52,079 bases of DNA from Chloroflexota bacterium (GTDB lineage: Bacteria > Chloroflexota > Anaerolineae > UBA7937 > B3-Chlor). Within the stretch, counting starts at the first letter, position 1; each line of letters starts with the position of its first letter. Below the pieces are notes generated by a model. It was not told the DNA's origin. It saw only the letters and a program-made list of their open reading frames with translations, and ran no database searches. The DNA is taken from assembly GCA_030603665.1 (NCBI GenBank), contig JAUVXJ010000021.1, positions 1 to 52,079 on the forward strand, read 5' to 3'. This document shows, one piece after another, positions 16,465-25,475 of this stretch. A program made the translations under genes and the position numbers.

Positions 16465-17280
16465 ATGAATATGCTGATGTGTACAGACGGGTCCCGCTGC
16501 GCAGCTGAGGCCTTGCGCCTTGGCGCGCAAATCGCCAGAGAGGCCTGTGATCAGGTCACCCTCTTGGGAGTCATAGAAAGCCCTGAGGAAGAGCACAGGG
16601 TAGTTCGAATGTTGGAGAGAACCAGCAACGCCCTGTGCGAGGACGTGCCGCACATTGAGACCTTGATCAGGCGTGGCCAAGCAGCGGAGGAGATTCTGAA
16701 GGAGGCGGAGGAGAATACCTACGATCTCGTCGTAGCTGGCTCAAGAGGACGCAGGGGTTTTGCACGTTTCCTCCTGGGCTCCACCGCCGCTCGGCTTGCC
16801 CGGTACTGCCCATCTCCTGTGCTGATCGTCAAAGGTACGAGACGAAGAATAGAGAAGATACTGGTGTACACGGGGAACGCGGAAGCTGGGGAGAGAACCG
16901 CTGAGATGGCCGGTCGTATCGCTGCCCTGACCGGCGCATCGGTGACTGTGTTGCATGTCATGTCACAGTTGCCGCTGTGTCCGGAGGCCGACATGACGGA
17001 TCTTGAGTGTTCCAGTGAGGTCCTGCTCCTTTCGGACGCTCCTGAGGGACAGCATTTGAGAAAGGTCCTCCAGATCCTTGAGCGTCTTTCGGTCCAGGGA
17101 GAAGCTAAGGTGCGGCACGGCCTGGTCATAGACGAGATCCTGGCCGAGGCGAGGGATGGAGACTACGATCTGATCGTGACCCGAGCTCACGTCGCCTCGG
17201 GGCTCCAGCGCTTTATGCTCACCGATACCACGGAGCAGATCGTCTTGGGGTCCGATAGGCCGGTACTGGTGGTCAGATGA
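16465..17280 (+). CDS. Universal stress protein, tandem UspA domains
   Basis: 271 residues; two UspA folds. The first carries the full ATP loop AGSRGRRGFARFLLGSTAARLARYCPSPVLIVK-type pattern (G-2x-G-9x-G-S/T; about 92-118); the second ends with RAHVASGLQRFMLTDTTEQ...RPVLVVR, a degenerate version. Opening MNMLMCTDGS is typical. It is a paralog of the gene at 12962-13786, whose start reads MKMLICSIGS. Twenty bases after the Na/Pi transporter, so likely coexpressed. Confidence 0.87.
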   Translation: MNMLMCTDGSRCAAEALRLGAQIAREACDQVTLLGVIESPEEEHRVVRMLERTSNALCEDVPHIETLIRRGQAAEEILKEAEENTYDLVVAGSRGRRGFARFLLGSTAARLARYCPSPVLIVKGTRRRIEKILVYTGNAEAGERTAEMAGRIAALTGASVTVLHVMSQLPLCPEADMTDLECSSEVLLLSDAPEGQHLRKVLQILERLSVQGEAKVRHGLVIDEILAEARDGDYDLIVTRAHVASGLQRFMLTDTTEQIVLGSDRPVLVVR

Positions 17281-17334
17281 CGGCTACTCTGATCGCTCGT
17301 TTTGTTGTTGCAGGCAGGATGCGAAAGTCGGCGC

Positions 17335-17363
17335 TTGACAAGCTAAGGAATCAGTGATATACT
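17335..17363 (+). promoter_or_regulatory. Sigma70-type promoter of the B12 uptake operon
   Basis: TTGACA (17335-17340), exactly 17 bases, TATACT (17358-17363). Transcription would begin near 17370, just before the cobalamin riboswitch. Confidence 0.85.
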
Positions 17364-17384
17364 TGAGCCAAACCGAATAGATAG

Positions 17385-17505
17385 CGATTCGGGTGTCTGT
17401 CGCCCGGAAGCAAGGACGTAGAGGGGAAGCCGGTCAAAGTCCGGCGCTGTCCCGCAACTGTAGCTCCACTATCGCTGGAGAAGCCAGAATACCCGCCCGA
17501 GTCGC
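17385..17505 (+). promoter_or_regulatory. Cobalamin riboswitch (aptamer)
   Basis: Hallmarks of the class I cobalamin aptamer are present in order: GGGAAGCCGGT, the B12 box GCCGGCGCTGTCCCGCAACTG-type core (GTCCGGCGCTGTCCCGCAAC at about 17431-17457) and GCCAGAATACC. The P1 ends (GATTCGGG and CCCGAGTC) pair. It sits between a consensus promoter and an intrinsic terminator, upstream of the B12 capture and transport operon, so bound cobalamin should reduce expression. Confidence 0.95.
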
Positions 17506-17565
17506 GCTCCGACTACCTTCGGGAGAAAAGGGTAGGAGCAGCGGTCAACAGACCGCTAGAGCATA

Positions 17566-17598
17566 CCCCTTGTCGGCTCGATAAGGGGATTGTTTTTT
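17566..17598 (+). terminator. Riboswitch-controlled intrinsic terminator
   Basis: CCCCTT (17566-17571) pairs with AAGGGG (17583-17588), followed by ATTGTTTTTT. It is placed 60 bases after the cobalamin aptamer and 54 bases before the first gene. A second hairpin (AGCCCC 17605-17610 with GGGGCT 17624-17629) follows. Confidence 0.85.
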
Positions 17599-17651
17599 GT
17601 TCTAAGCCCCGACTCGCAAGGTTGGGGCTATTCACGTTCTAGGGATCCTCG

Positions 17652-19838
17652 ATGAACAGTGCGATACGGAAGGGATTGGCGCTACTCACCGCCCTGCTGC
17701 TGACAGCGACGCCTGGCGTGAGGACGCGGACAGCCGAAGCAGCATTGTCAGGCCCCGAGATCAGCGACAGGCTGCGCGCCACGGACAAGGCCCTGCGGTG
17801 GCTGGATGCCCAGCAGAACGTCGATGGAGGTTTCGGAGATGGAGGCTCCGACCCTCTGACCACGTGCGAGGTAATATTGGCCTTCGGCTCAGCATACGAA
17901 GAGCCCGACACAGTGCAGGAGAGCGGCAACTCACCCCTGGACTACCTGGCCACGCAAGTGGTGTCCTACACGAACAGCGCTGAGGGAACTGCTCGTCTGG
18001 TCCTCGCTGTCGTAGCCGGTAACGAGGACCCCAACGACTTTCGCGGAAGCAACCTCATATCATTCTTGACTGGCTACTACGAGTCCTCCACGGGACAGTA
18101 CACTCATGCCGCTTCCGATGGGATCGCGGCTCAGGCCCTCGCGCTTCTGGCCCTCGAAATCTCCTTCGAGGCGGTACCACCCGATGCCGTCATCTGGCTA
18201 AAGAACCAGCAGAACCCGGACGGAGGATGGGGTCCAGATCAAGGCCAAGCGAGCGACACCGAGAGCACAGCCCTTGCCCTCCAAGCGCTTGCCGCCGTCG
18301 GAGAATCCCCCGTTTCGAATCCACTGCAGGAGGGCATAGCTTATCTAGAAGAGTGCCAAACGCAGGATGCAGGCTTTGCCACATCTGCATCATTGAACAC
18401 ATCTGACCCAACCTCCACTGCCCGGGCGATTCAGGCGCTACTGGCGGCTGGCGAGAACCTGTTGAGCCCAGTGTGGTCCCAGTGCCTGCGCACACCCTTC
18501 GATGCACTAATGGACTACCAGCTGGGAGACGGCTCCTTCGAGAGCGCCACGCTGGTCACTGCCGCGTCAACGCCTGGGCTCATGGGCAGACCTCTGCCGC
18601 TGCCCGGCCGTCGCCTCGCCGCCCTGAAGGCGCTGGAGTGGCTCGGCACACAGCAGCAGAGCGACGGTGGCTTCGGCAACGGTGGTATCACTGCAGACGC
18701 GGTATATGCAATTGCCCTAACCGGCCAGAACCCAGATGGGCTCGACTGGACCAAGGACGACACCAGCGCCTTGGACGCGCTCGAGGCTGAGACACCTGGC
18801 TACATTGCGGTGCCCGACGGGGAGCCCGCAGGGGAACTCTCCAAGGTGACCAGGGCGGTGCAGCAGGCTGGGGGCGATCCAGGCAGTTTCGCCGGTATGG
18901 ACCTGATCTATGAGTTGGGGGCTCTCTACAACCCTGGCACGGGTCAGTATCACCCATTCAAGGTCTACTCTCATGACCTCGCGCTTGTCGCAATTCACGC
19001 CGTGGGCGAGATCATACCGAGCGGAGCCGTCAGCGCGCTGGAGAGCGCGCAGCTAGACGCTGGAGGCTGGTCATGGGGTTGGGGCTTCACCTCGGCAGAC
19101 GTAGATAGCACCGGCCTCAGCATGCAAGCCATCGTCGCGGGGGGAGGCCCGAGCTCACCTAGCATCACTGAGGATGCCGCAGGCTTCCTGGAGGGCCTTC
19201 GGTTCCCAGGCGGCGGGTACCCGGATCTGGCCACCCGTCCCGAGCCCAACTGTGACTCCACATCCTTGGCCATCCAGGGTCTGCTCGCTTCCGGGAAGTA
19301 CCGCCAGCAGCCGCTCCTCTTCGCCTTGGAGACAGGGGCGCTGGGGAGTAGTTGGGATGCTCTCCTGGCCTTCCAGGAAGATACGGGGAGTTTTGTCCCC
19401 AGAGCAAGCGTCCCTGGGGATCTCCTGAATCGCCTGCTGGCGACGGTGGAAGCTGTTCACGCGCTTGCCTCTCCCCTCTATCCCGCCTATCAGCCCCTCG
19501 CTGAGGGAGATCCGACCGCGGCCGGGAGCGTGTACGGACGGCTGACCTGTGGCAGCGGGCTTGGAGTTGTCGCGCCCTACTCCGGCGACGACGACAACGA
19601 TGGCTCGGCCAGTCTGCGATACGCCGCTGGCGAGACTTCGTGGAGTGGATGGATAGAGATGGACAAGGGGGGACTCCACTACGTAGAGCTGCTCGATCTG
19701 GAAGTGGGCACCGAGTACGAGCTCGAGGTGTCTTACGCTGATCCGGATGGGGTATCAGCAGGCCAGGAGACTCAATCGCTGAGCCTCTACATGGGCAAGG
19801 CATGCATCCCCTTCGCCGCGAGGAGCTACTCGGGTTAG
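17652..19838 (+). CDS. Secreted alpha/alpha-toroid protein, transcobalamin/intrinsic-factor alpha-domain-like
   Basis: 728 residues, exported (signal peptide about 1-30). The body is built of prenyltransferase/squalene-cyclase-type helical hairpin repeats in two sets (about 45-330 and 335-610), recognisable by QQ-x-DGGFG motifs: AQQNVDGGFGDGG, QQNPDGGWGPD, CQTQDAGF, QQQSDGGFGNGG, AQLDAGGWSWG and GGGYPDL. The last about 110 residues are a beta domain with GDDDNDGSASLRY. No enzyme active-site DxDD is evident. The same alpha6/alpha6 toroid forms the cobalamin-binding alpha domain of animal intrinsic factor and transcobalamin. First gene behind a cobalamin riboswitch and followed by two proteins with beta-domain-like regions, so cell-surface corrinoid capture is the best inference. 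Confidence 0.8.
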   Translation: MNSAIRKGLALLTALLLTATPGVRTRTAEAALSGPEISDRLRATDKALRWLDAQQNVDGGFGDGGSDPLTTCEVILAFGSAYEEPDTVQESGNSPLDYLATQVVSYTNSAEGTARLVLAVVAGNEDPNDFRGSNLISFLTGYYESSTGQYTHAASDGIAAQALALLALEISFEAVPPDAVIWLKNQQNPDGGWGPDQGQASDTESTALALQALAAVGESPVSNPLQEGIAYLEECQTQDAGFATSASLNTSDPTSTARAIQALLAAGENLLSPVWSQCLRTPFDALMDYQLGDGSFESATLVTAASTPGLMGRPLPLPGRRLAALKALEWLGTQQQSDGGFGNGGITADAVYAIALTGQNPDGLDWTKDDTSALDALEAETPGYIAVPDGEPAGELSKVTRAVQQAGGDPGSFAGMDLIYELGALYNPGTGQYHPFKVYSHDLALVAIHAVGEIIPSGAVSALESAQLDAGGWSWGWGFTSADVDSTGLSMQAIVAGGGPSSPSITEDAAGFLEGLRFPGGGYPDLATRPEPNCDSTSLAIQGLLASGKYRQQPLLFALETGALGSSWDALLAFQEDTGSFVPRASVPGDLLNRLLATVEAVHALASPLYPAYQPLAEGDPTAAGSVYGRLTCGSGLGVVAPYSGDDDNDGSASLRYAAGETSWSGWIEMDKGGLHYVELLDLEVGTEYELEVSYADPDGVSAGQETQSLSLYMGKACIPFAARSYSG

Positions 19839-19970
19839 CACAGACAGTGCGAGCTGAAGACTGGAGCATGAGAGCACGCGGGGCGCCGAAGGAAGTGTAG
19901 AATCGATCGCAGGGATCGTTTGTGACGGGGTGCGTCAAGACAGTCGATCATGGAGAAAGGAAGGATTTCG

Positions 19971-20603
19971 GTGAAGAAAGTGCTACGTTGGTATCATGTT
20001 GCCGCTATGGTCGGCGCACTGGCCGCCATCATGCTTTGGCCAGCCGCCACGGCGCTTGGTCAGGACATCGGAACCGTGGCGCAACTTGTAGAGTTCCCCG
20101 GCGGGGAGCTCAGGCCGTTCTGCAGAGACTTGGAGACTCCCACCGACAACATAACCGCATTGAAGGCCACAGGGTTGGATCTCGCCATCAAGGACTGGGG
20201 ATTCGGCTACACCGTGTGCGCGATCGAAGACGTGGGCTGTCCCGAGGACCAATGCTTCTGCGAATGCCCCCTGCCGGACTGTACGCAGTGGACCTTCTTC
20301 CGCTGGAACAAGGCGAAGGGAATCTGGGAGACTACCGAGGATACCACAGTGAAGGCAGATGACGTGGTGGCCTGGCTGTGGACCCAGTTGGACACCACAG
20401 TTGACTACCCTTGGCCGCCCGCCGAGACCCCCTCGCTGGAGAATGTCACGCTGAGCAAGATATGTGAGTTGGAAGAGGAACAGCGCTTCCAGGAGGAGTT
20501 CGTGCCGGAGCCTGGCACCATGCTGCTATTGGGAAGCGGGCTCGTTGGCCTTGCCGGTTACGCCAGCCTGAAGCTTAGGAGTTCCAGGAAGCAGTGGCAA
20601 TAG
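19971..20603 (+). CDS. Exported transcobalamin beta-domain-like (DUF4430-type) protein with PEP-CTERM anchor
   Basis: 210 residues from GTG 19971, preceded by GGAAGG at good spacing (an ATG at 19950 lacks a site). Signal peptide to about residue 30. Residues about 33-145 look like the DUF4430/transcobalamin C-terminal domain: a LKATGLDLAI helix, GYTVCAIEDVGC strand, a Trp/Phe-rich CTQWTFFRWNKAKG hairpin and VKADDVVAWLW. Cysteine-rich CFCECPLPDC in the middle. The C-terminus VPEPGTMLLLGSGLVGLAG plus a basic tail is a PEP-CTERM sorting signal. Likely surface-attached partner of the toroid protein. Confidence 0.72.
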   Translation: MKKVLRWYHVAAMVGALAAIMLWPAATALGQDIGTVAQLVEFPGGELRPFCRDLETPTDNITALKATGLDLAIKDWGFGYTVCAIEDVGCPEDQCFCECPLPDCTQWTFFRWNKAKGIWETTEDTTVKADDVVAWLWTQLDTTVDYPWPPAETPSLENVTLSKICELEEEQRFQEEFVPEPGTMLLLGSGLVGLAGYASLKLRSSRKQWQ

Positions 20604-20670
20604 ACTGGGAGAATTATCGTCGGCGAGTATCGCCCAAGATCACCGGACCGCGGGTTCAATTGGAGAGCGG

Positions 20671-21840
20671 ATGAACCGCATTGCAGCTGCATGTGTCTCC
20701 ATTGCCGTCCTCATCGCTCTGACTCTGGGGTCTATGGGACTGACTGGCGAGGCAGCGGCCCTAGGCCCTTACAGGGTCGGGCTGGTGGTTCAGTTCAGCG
20801 AGGGTGGCTTCGTTACCGATTGCGTCGAGTTCGACCAGCCAGAGATAAGCGGATGCGATGTCCTTGATCTCTCGGACCTCTCCGTATCGTACTCGCCGCC
20901 CGGAACCTACGGGCAGGCCGTGTGCGGCATCGAAGAGGTCGGGTGTCCCACCGCAGACTGTTTCTGCGATTGCCAGGGTGTAGACTGCGTGTATTGGGCA
21001 TACTATCACCTGTTGGCAGGCGCGTGGGAATACTCCTCTGTGGGGTGCTCGGCACATTCGGTGCACGACGGGGATGTGGAGGGCTGGGCCTGGGGGCCGG
21101 GCACCTATGGCGCGACATCGCAGGTGAAGCCGCCGTTGTTCACCTTTGAGGAAGTGTGCGTCCCACCTCCTGCCACTCCCACTCGGACGCCGGACCCGGT
21201 TCCGCCTGAGGTGGACTTCTGGGCCGATCCGGATGAGGTTGTCGCCGGCCAGTGCTCCACCCTTCACTGGTCGGTCGACAACGGAGAGCTTGTGGCCCTT
21301 GACGGTGAGGGCGTCCGTCCCTACGACGCCAGGTACGTGTGTCCCTCTGAGACCCAAGCCTTCGAGCTCCTGGTGCTCAACGCGGCAGGTGAGTTCAACT
21401 ACCAGGTGACCATCAGCGTCCGGCAGCCCACAGCTACCCCCTACCCCACTACCACGCATGCCGCACCGCCGACGGCCACGTCCAGGGTAACGTCTCCACC
21501 GCCACCTCCCACAGAGACGCCGACCGCTGAGCAGCCTGAGGCCCGAACGTCGCCACCGCCAACGGGGACTCCAACGCCACCATCCACCCCCAGACCGACA
21601 GTGGTCGCCATGCTTTCGACAGGGACGGCCGCCGCACCTGAACCTCAGGATGCTGCCATTGCCCAACCCACCGTGCAGGCGTCAGCATCCGAAGAAGAAC
21701 CAGACGATACCGTGGGCCTGGACAGGATCCTGCTCCTGCTGGGGGTTGGCGCGGGCACCATCGGGTTCGGCACGGTGGCGTTCGTGGCCACAGTGATTCT
21801 ACTGCTTGCGATCTACTTCCGTGCAAGGGCGCAGTTCTAG
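20671..21840 (+). CDS. Membrane-anchored transcobalamin beta-domain-like protein
   Basis: 389 residues. Signal peptide (1-30); a beta domain (about 32-150) with the same layout as the preceding gene: YGQAVCGIEEVGC, CFCDCQGVDC, VYWAYYHLLAGAWEY and VHDGDVEGWAWG; an Ig-like domain (about 175-250; PPEVDFWADPDEV, CSTLHWSV); a long Pro/Thr/Ser linker (about 251-335); and a C-terminal membrane helix with basic end (YFRARAQF). Topology places the beta domain outside on a flexible stalk. Together with the two previous genes it would make a surface receptor feeding the ECF transporter. Start has GGAGAG before the ATG. Confidence 0.72.
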   Translation: MNRIAAACVSIAVLIALTLGSMGLTGEAAALGPYRVGLVVQFSEGGFVTDCVEFDQPEISGCDVLDLSDLSVSYSPPGTYGQAVCGIEEVGCPTADCFCDCQGVDCVYWAYYHLLAGAWEYSSVGCSAHSVHDGDVEGWAWGPGTYGATSQVKPPLFTFEEVCVPPPATPTRTPDPVPPEVDFWADPDEVVAGQCSTLHWSVDNGELVALDGEGVRPYDARYVCPSETQAFELLVLNAAGEFNYQVTISVRQPTATPYPTTTHAAPPTATSRVTSPPPPPTETPTAEQPEARTSPPPTGTPTPPSTPRPTVVAMLSTGTAAAPEPQDAAIAQPTVQASASEEEPDDTVGLDRILLLLGVGAGTIGFGTVAFVATVILLLAIYFRARAQF

Positions 21841-21867
21841 AATGATGACGAATCTGAGCGGCAACCG

Positions 21868-22935
21868 ATGTACCACACCCTGACCTGGATGCTGTGGCTG
21901 GGGGCCGCCTTGCTGCCAGCCATGATCACTCGCAATCCGCTGTACCTCACCATACTGCTGCTTGCGGTGGCGGTCGCCTACAAGACCCTGGGCCGCCTGT
22001 CCCCCATGGCGGCCAGTTGGAGCATCTTTCTGAAAGCTGGTTTGCTGCTCGCCGCGGTGAGCGTGCTGTTCAACACTCTCACCGTGAACTACGGCGATAC
22101 CGTTCTGTTCACCCTTCCCCTCCTGTCGCTGCGCATAGGCCGCGTGCCGCTTCTGGAGCTCGGCGGCGAGATCACCCTGGAAGCGATAGTATTCGGGCTG
22201 ACAAGCGCTCTCAGCCTAGTTGCCATACTGCTCATCTTCGCGACCTTCAATGTCTTGGTCGACCACCATCGCGTGCTGCGCCTCACGCCGGCCTTCCTGT
22301 ACCAGACAGGGATGATCGCGTCTATCGCTATCGCTTTCGTGCCGCAGATGGTGGCCGCTCTGCAGGACATCAGAGAGGCCCAGGCCATTCGAGGGCATCG
22401 CTTCCGAGGCATACGAGACCTCTTGCCTCTTTTCGTCCCTCTTCTCACAACGGGGCTAGAGAGGGCCATCCAACTGGCAGAATCCATGGAGGCTCGTGGC
22501 TTCGGCAGTGGTACCGGTGACCAGACGGGAAGACACCGAACTCTGCACAGGATGCTCATCGCCGCCGCTCTCTTTGGCCTTCTGGTGGCGGCCTTCTCCT
22601 TCGGCTACTACGCGGATTCTCGCTGGCCTAGCGCTGTCCTCGGTGTTGCCAGCATCGGGCTTCTCCTCGGCAATGTGTTTGTCATGAGCAGGAGAGTCAA
22701 GCGCAGTAGATACCGTCGCGAGCTCTGGCGACGGCGAGACACGCTGGTCAGTGCGGCCTGCGTGGCTTCGCTCTTCGTCGTGGGCGGCTTCTGGCTCCTC
22801 AACATGGAAGCATTAGTCTTCTACCCCTACCCCAAGGTCTCTCCGCCCGAGTTCAACCCCCTCATCGGTCTGGCGATGCTGGCTGTGGTCACACCGGTGC
22901 TCACCGCCCCTCAGAAGAGGAGATCACCGACGTGA
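21868..22935 (+). CDS. ecfT: ECF transporter T component (EcfT/CbiQ-type permease)
   Basis: 355 residues with about seven to eight membrane helices. The two coupling motifs that contact the ATPases are visible: REAQAIRGHRFRG (about 171-183) and AESMEARGFGSG (about 208-219), both with the A-R-G signature. It forms the scaffold of an energy-coupling factor importer. Its stop overlaps the ATPase start by 4 bases, so translation is coupled. The extra helices after about residue 225 make it longer than the usual 260 residues. Confidence 0.88.
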   Translation: MYHTLTWMLWLGAALLPAMITRNPLYLTILLLAVAVAYKTLGRLSPMAASWSIFLKAGLLLAAVSVLFNTLTVNYGDTVLFTLPLLSLRIGRVPLLELGGEITLEAIVFGLTSALSLVAILLIFATFNVLVDHHRVLRLTPAFLYQTGMIASIAIAFVPQMVAALQDIREAQAIRGHRFRGIRDLLPLFVPLLTTGLERAIQLAESMEARGFGSGTGDQTGRHRTLHRMLIAAALFGLLVAAFSFGYYADSRWPSAVLGVASIGLLLGNVFVMSRRVKRSRYRRELWRRRDTLVSAACVASLFVVGGFWLLNMEALVFYPYPKVSPPEFNPLIGLAMLAVVTPVLTAPQKRRSPT

Positions 22936-24548
22936 TTGAGCTGCGCCAAGTAACCTATGCCTATCCCGACACCGAAGCCCCGGTGCTCAGAAATCTTTCG
23001 CTGGAGGTGGGAGAAGGCGAGTTCCTTCTGGTCATGGGTACATCCGGGTCCGGCAAATCAACGCTGCTTCGATGCCTAAACGGCCTTGTACCGCACTTCT
23101 ATGGCGGCACCTTCCGCGGCGAGGTCCGCGTCGCTGAGCTCGACCCGCTCACCCTCGGGCCACGAGGAATGAGCCGAATGGTAGGGTTTGTCCTCCAAGA
23201 TCCGGAGAGCCAGTTCGTGGTGGACTCTGTGGAAGACGAATTGGCCTTTGCCATGGAGAACCACAACGTCGAACCCTCGGTGATGCGCAAGCGCGTTGAG
23301 GAGGTATTGGATCAGATCAACATAGCACACCTCCGTCACCGGAAGATCAACACGCTATCCGGAGGCGAGAAGCAGAGAGTTGCCATCGGTGCCGTGCTCG
23401 CACTCCAGCCTCAGGTCCTGGTGCTCGATGAGCCAACCTCGCAGCTGGACCCCCAGGCCGCCGAAGAGGTGCTCACCACGCTACAGAAACTCAACGCCGA
23501 TCTGGGCCTGACCGTCGTCCTCTCAGAACATCGTCTCGAGCGCGTCGTGCAATACGCGGACCGCCTCGTCTACCTTCCAGGCAGTGGGGAATGTCCTATC
23601 ATCGGGTCTCCCCAAGAGGTGCTGCCGCAGGTCGATCTACAGCCCCCCCTGGTCAAGCTGGCCAAGAGTCTTGGCTGGCAACCGCTGCCGCTCACCATCA
23701 AGGAAGGTCGTCGCTTCGCCCGAGCTGTGAAACTGCCCTCACCCGCGGCGCACCCATCCACGGCGCCCGCCGACCCCGAACCAAGTGATGCGGGCGCGAT
23801 GATGAGGATGAGGAACCTGTGGTTCTCGTACGATGGTCAGGAAGCCTTGAGAGATGTGGATCTGTCCGTCGCGCCAGGCGAGTTCATCGCTCTCATGGGG
23901 CGCAATGGGTCAGGTAAGACCACGCTGCTGAAGCACATCGTCGGCTTGTTGCGCCCGGAGCGCGGCAAGGTGGAGCTGTGGGGCGAGGATGCCAGGGGTA
24001 AGGACGTTGAGGATATCGCTCGGCGGGTGGGCTATGTGCCTCAGAACCCAGGATCGCTACTCTTCGCCGACACGCTGCGAGACGAACTCGACTTCACACG
24101 GCGCAGCCACGGCCTAGATACAGGGGGCTACGACGATCTCCTCCAGAGTCTGCACCTATCCCGCCTGGTCGATTCCTACCCCAGGGACTTGAGCAGCGGA
24201 GAACAACAGCGTGCTGCCATGGCCACCGTCCTGGTGGCCGATCCCGAAATCATCCTTCTCGACGAGCCCACCAGGGGCCTCGACTACCACCAGAAGCAGA
24301 CCCTCGCCGAGTTTCTGTCCAGCAAGCAAGAGGAAGGCAAGGCTATCGTGATGTCCACCCACGACGTTGAACTCGTTGCCCAGTGCGCCGAGAGGGTTGT
24401 GATCATGGCCGAGGGACAGATAGTGGTAGATGGACCAGCCCGACAAGTGATGAGTGACTCCATGGTATTCTCGTCCCAGATAAGCAAGCTGTTCGGCGAT
24501 GACCGCTTCGCCACTGTGGACGATGTCCTGGCAGCGGTGCAACCTTGA
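22932..24548 (+). CDS. ECF transporter fused tandem ATPase (EcfA-A')
   Basis: 538 residues carrying two ABC ATPase modules. First: Walker A GTSGSGKSTLL (about 37), signature LSGGEKQRVAIG, Walker B VLVLDEPTSQLDP. Second (from about 292): GRNGSGKTTLL, signature LSSGEQQRAAMA, LLDEPTRGLD. It powers the ECF importer of this operon. GTG start, 4-base overlaps with both neighbours. Confidence 0.93.
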   Translation: MIELRQVTYAYPDTEAPVLRNLSLEVGEGEFLLVMGTSGSGKSTLLRCLNGLVPHFYGGTFRGEVRVAELDPLTLGPRGMSRMVGFVLQDPESQFVVDSVEDELAFAMENHNVEPSVMRKRVEEVLDQINIAHLRHRKINTLSGGEKQRVAIGAVLALQPQVLVLDEPTSQLDPQAAEEVLTTLQKLNADLGLTVVLSEHRLERVVQYADRLVYLPGSGECPIIGSPQEVLPQVDLQPPLVKLAKSLGWQPLPLTIKEGRRFARAVKLPSPAAHPSTAPADPEPSDAGAMMRMRNLWFSYDGQEALRDVDLSVAPGEFIALMGRNGSGKTTLLKHIVGLLRPERGKVELWGEDARGKDVEDIARRVGYVPQNPGSLLFADTLRDELDFTRRSHGLDTGGYDDLLQSLHLSRLVDSYPRDLSSGEQQRAAMATVLVADPEIILLDEPTRGLDYHQKQTLAEFLSSKQEEGKAIVMSTHDVELVAQCAERVVIMAEGQIVVDGPARQVMSDSMVFSSQISKLFGDDRFATVDDVLAAVQP

Positions 24549-25348
24549 AGCTACGGATGTCATTCCTCACTGGACGGGGTCTCAGCGCCTTGATCCTGAC
24601 CCTGGCCACCTTGCTCGGAGGAATCGCTTTCCTCTATCCCTTCTTCGTGCCGCAGCAGCGAGGGTCAGCTGGCGGATTCATGGCCCACGCGGCAGACGCG
24701 CCGGTGACCTTCCTGATACTGCTGCTGCTGTGCCTGGTGGTGATCATCGCCAACCTGGAGACCCGCCAGATGGATTCAAAGGTCGTAGCCGTCCTTGGGA
24801 TCCTCGTGGCCATCAATGCGGCTCTGCGCTTGATTCCAGGGCCAGCGGGATTCACAGCCATGCTATTCCTCCCCATCCTCTGCGGCTATGCGTACGGCGC
24901 AGATTTCGGATTTCTCCTCGGCACGCTGTCGCTACTGGTCTCCGCTGTCGTGACGGGAGGCATGGGACCTTGGCTACCCTATCAGATGTTCTCTGCTGGC
25001 TGGATGGGTATGGCCTCTGCGTGGCTGCCTCCATTGCGACGCTTCGGGCGGGTCGAAGTGATCATCCTGGCCTTGTGGGGAGCGGTGCTGGGGTTGGTGT
25101 TCGGAGCGATAATGAACCTCTGGTTCTGGCCCTACTTGGTCAACGTCGGCGCATCCAATACGCACGGGCAACCTGGCGCCGGACTGTGGGCAACGGTGGG
25201 GAGATATGCTGCTTTCTATCTGACCACGTCGCTATGGTGGGACATGGGCAGGGCCATCGGCAACTTCCTGCTGATTCTGCTCTTCGGCGCTCCCATTCTG
25301 CAACTGCTCAGACGCTTCAGGAAGCGCTTCCAGTTCGCCATTGACTGA
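24545..25348 (+). CDS. ECF transporter substrate-binding S component, probably cobalamin
   Basis: 267 residues, about six to seven membrane helices: N-terminal helix, then LLLLCLVVIIANLE, and a conserved-looking core NAALRLIPGPAGFTAMLFLPIL-type segment plus GGMGPWLPYQMFSAGWMG. This matches S components found beside B12 genes in Firmicutes and Chloroflexota (CbrT-like). TTG start overlapping the ATPase stop by 4 bases. The substrate is inferred from the cobalamin riboswitch at the operon head, the transcobalamin-like proteins and the adenosyltransferase that follows convergently. Confidence 0.8.
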   Translation: MKLRMSFLTGRGLSALILTLATLLGGIAFLYPFFVPQQRGSAGGFMAHAADAPVTFLILLLLCLVVIIANLETRQMDSKVVAVLGILVAINAALRLIPGPAGFTAMLFLPILCGYAYGADFGFLLGTLSLLVSAVVTGGMGPWLPYQMFSAGWMGMASAWLPPLRRFGRVEVIILALWGAVLGLVFGAIMNLWFWPYLVNVGASNTHGQPGAGLWATVGRYAAFYLTTSLWWDMGRAIGNFLLILLFGAPILQLLRRFRKRFQFAID

Positions 25349-25475
25349 GTGCACGGGTTTCCGCGAGCAGGTAGCTAGGAGGTGAGGTCAGGATAGAGGG
25401 CTCGACGACCAAGCCACCTGCTCTCAGCGGGTAGCAGCCCATCGTTGTCCACCCCAAGCCCTTACTCAATCCAGG

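Noticed and set aside
21868..25348. Cobalt (CbiMNQO) importer
   Set aside because: No CbiM/CbiN is present; the S component is of another family and the operon has transcobalamin-like surface proteins.
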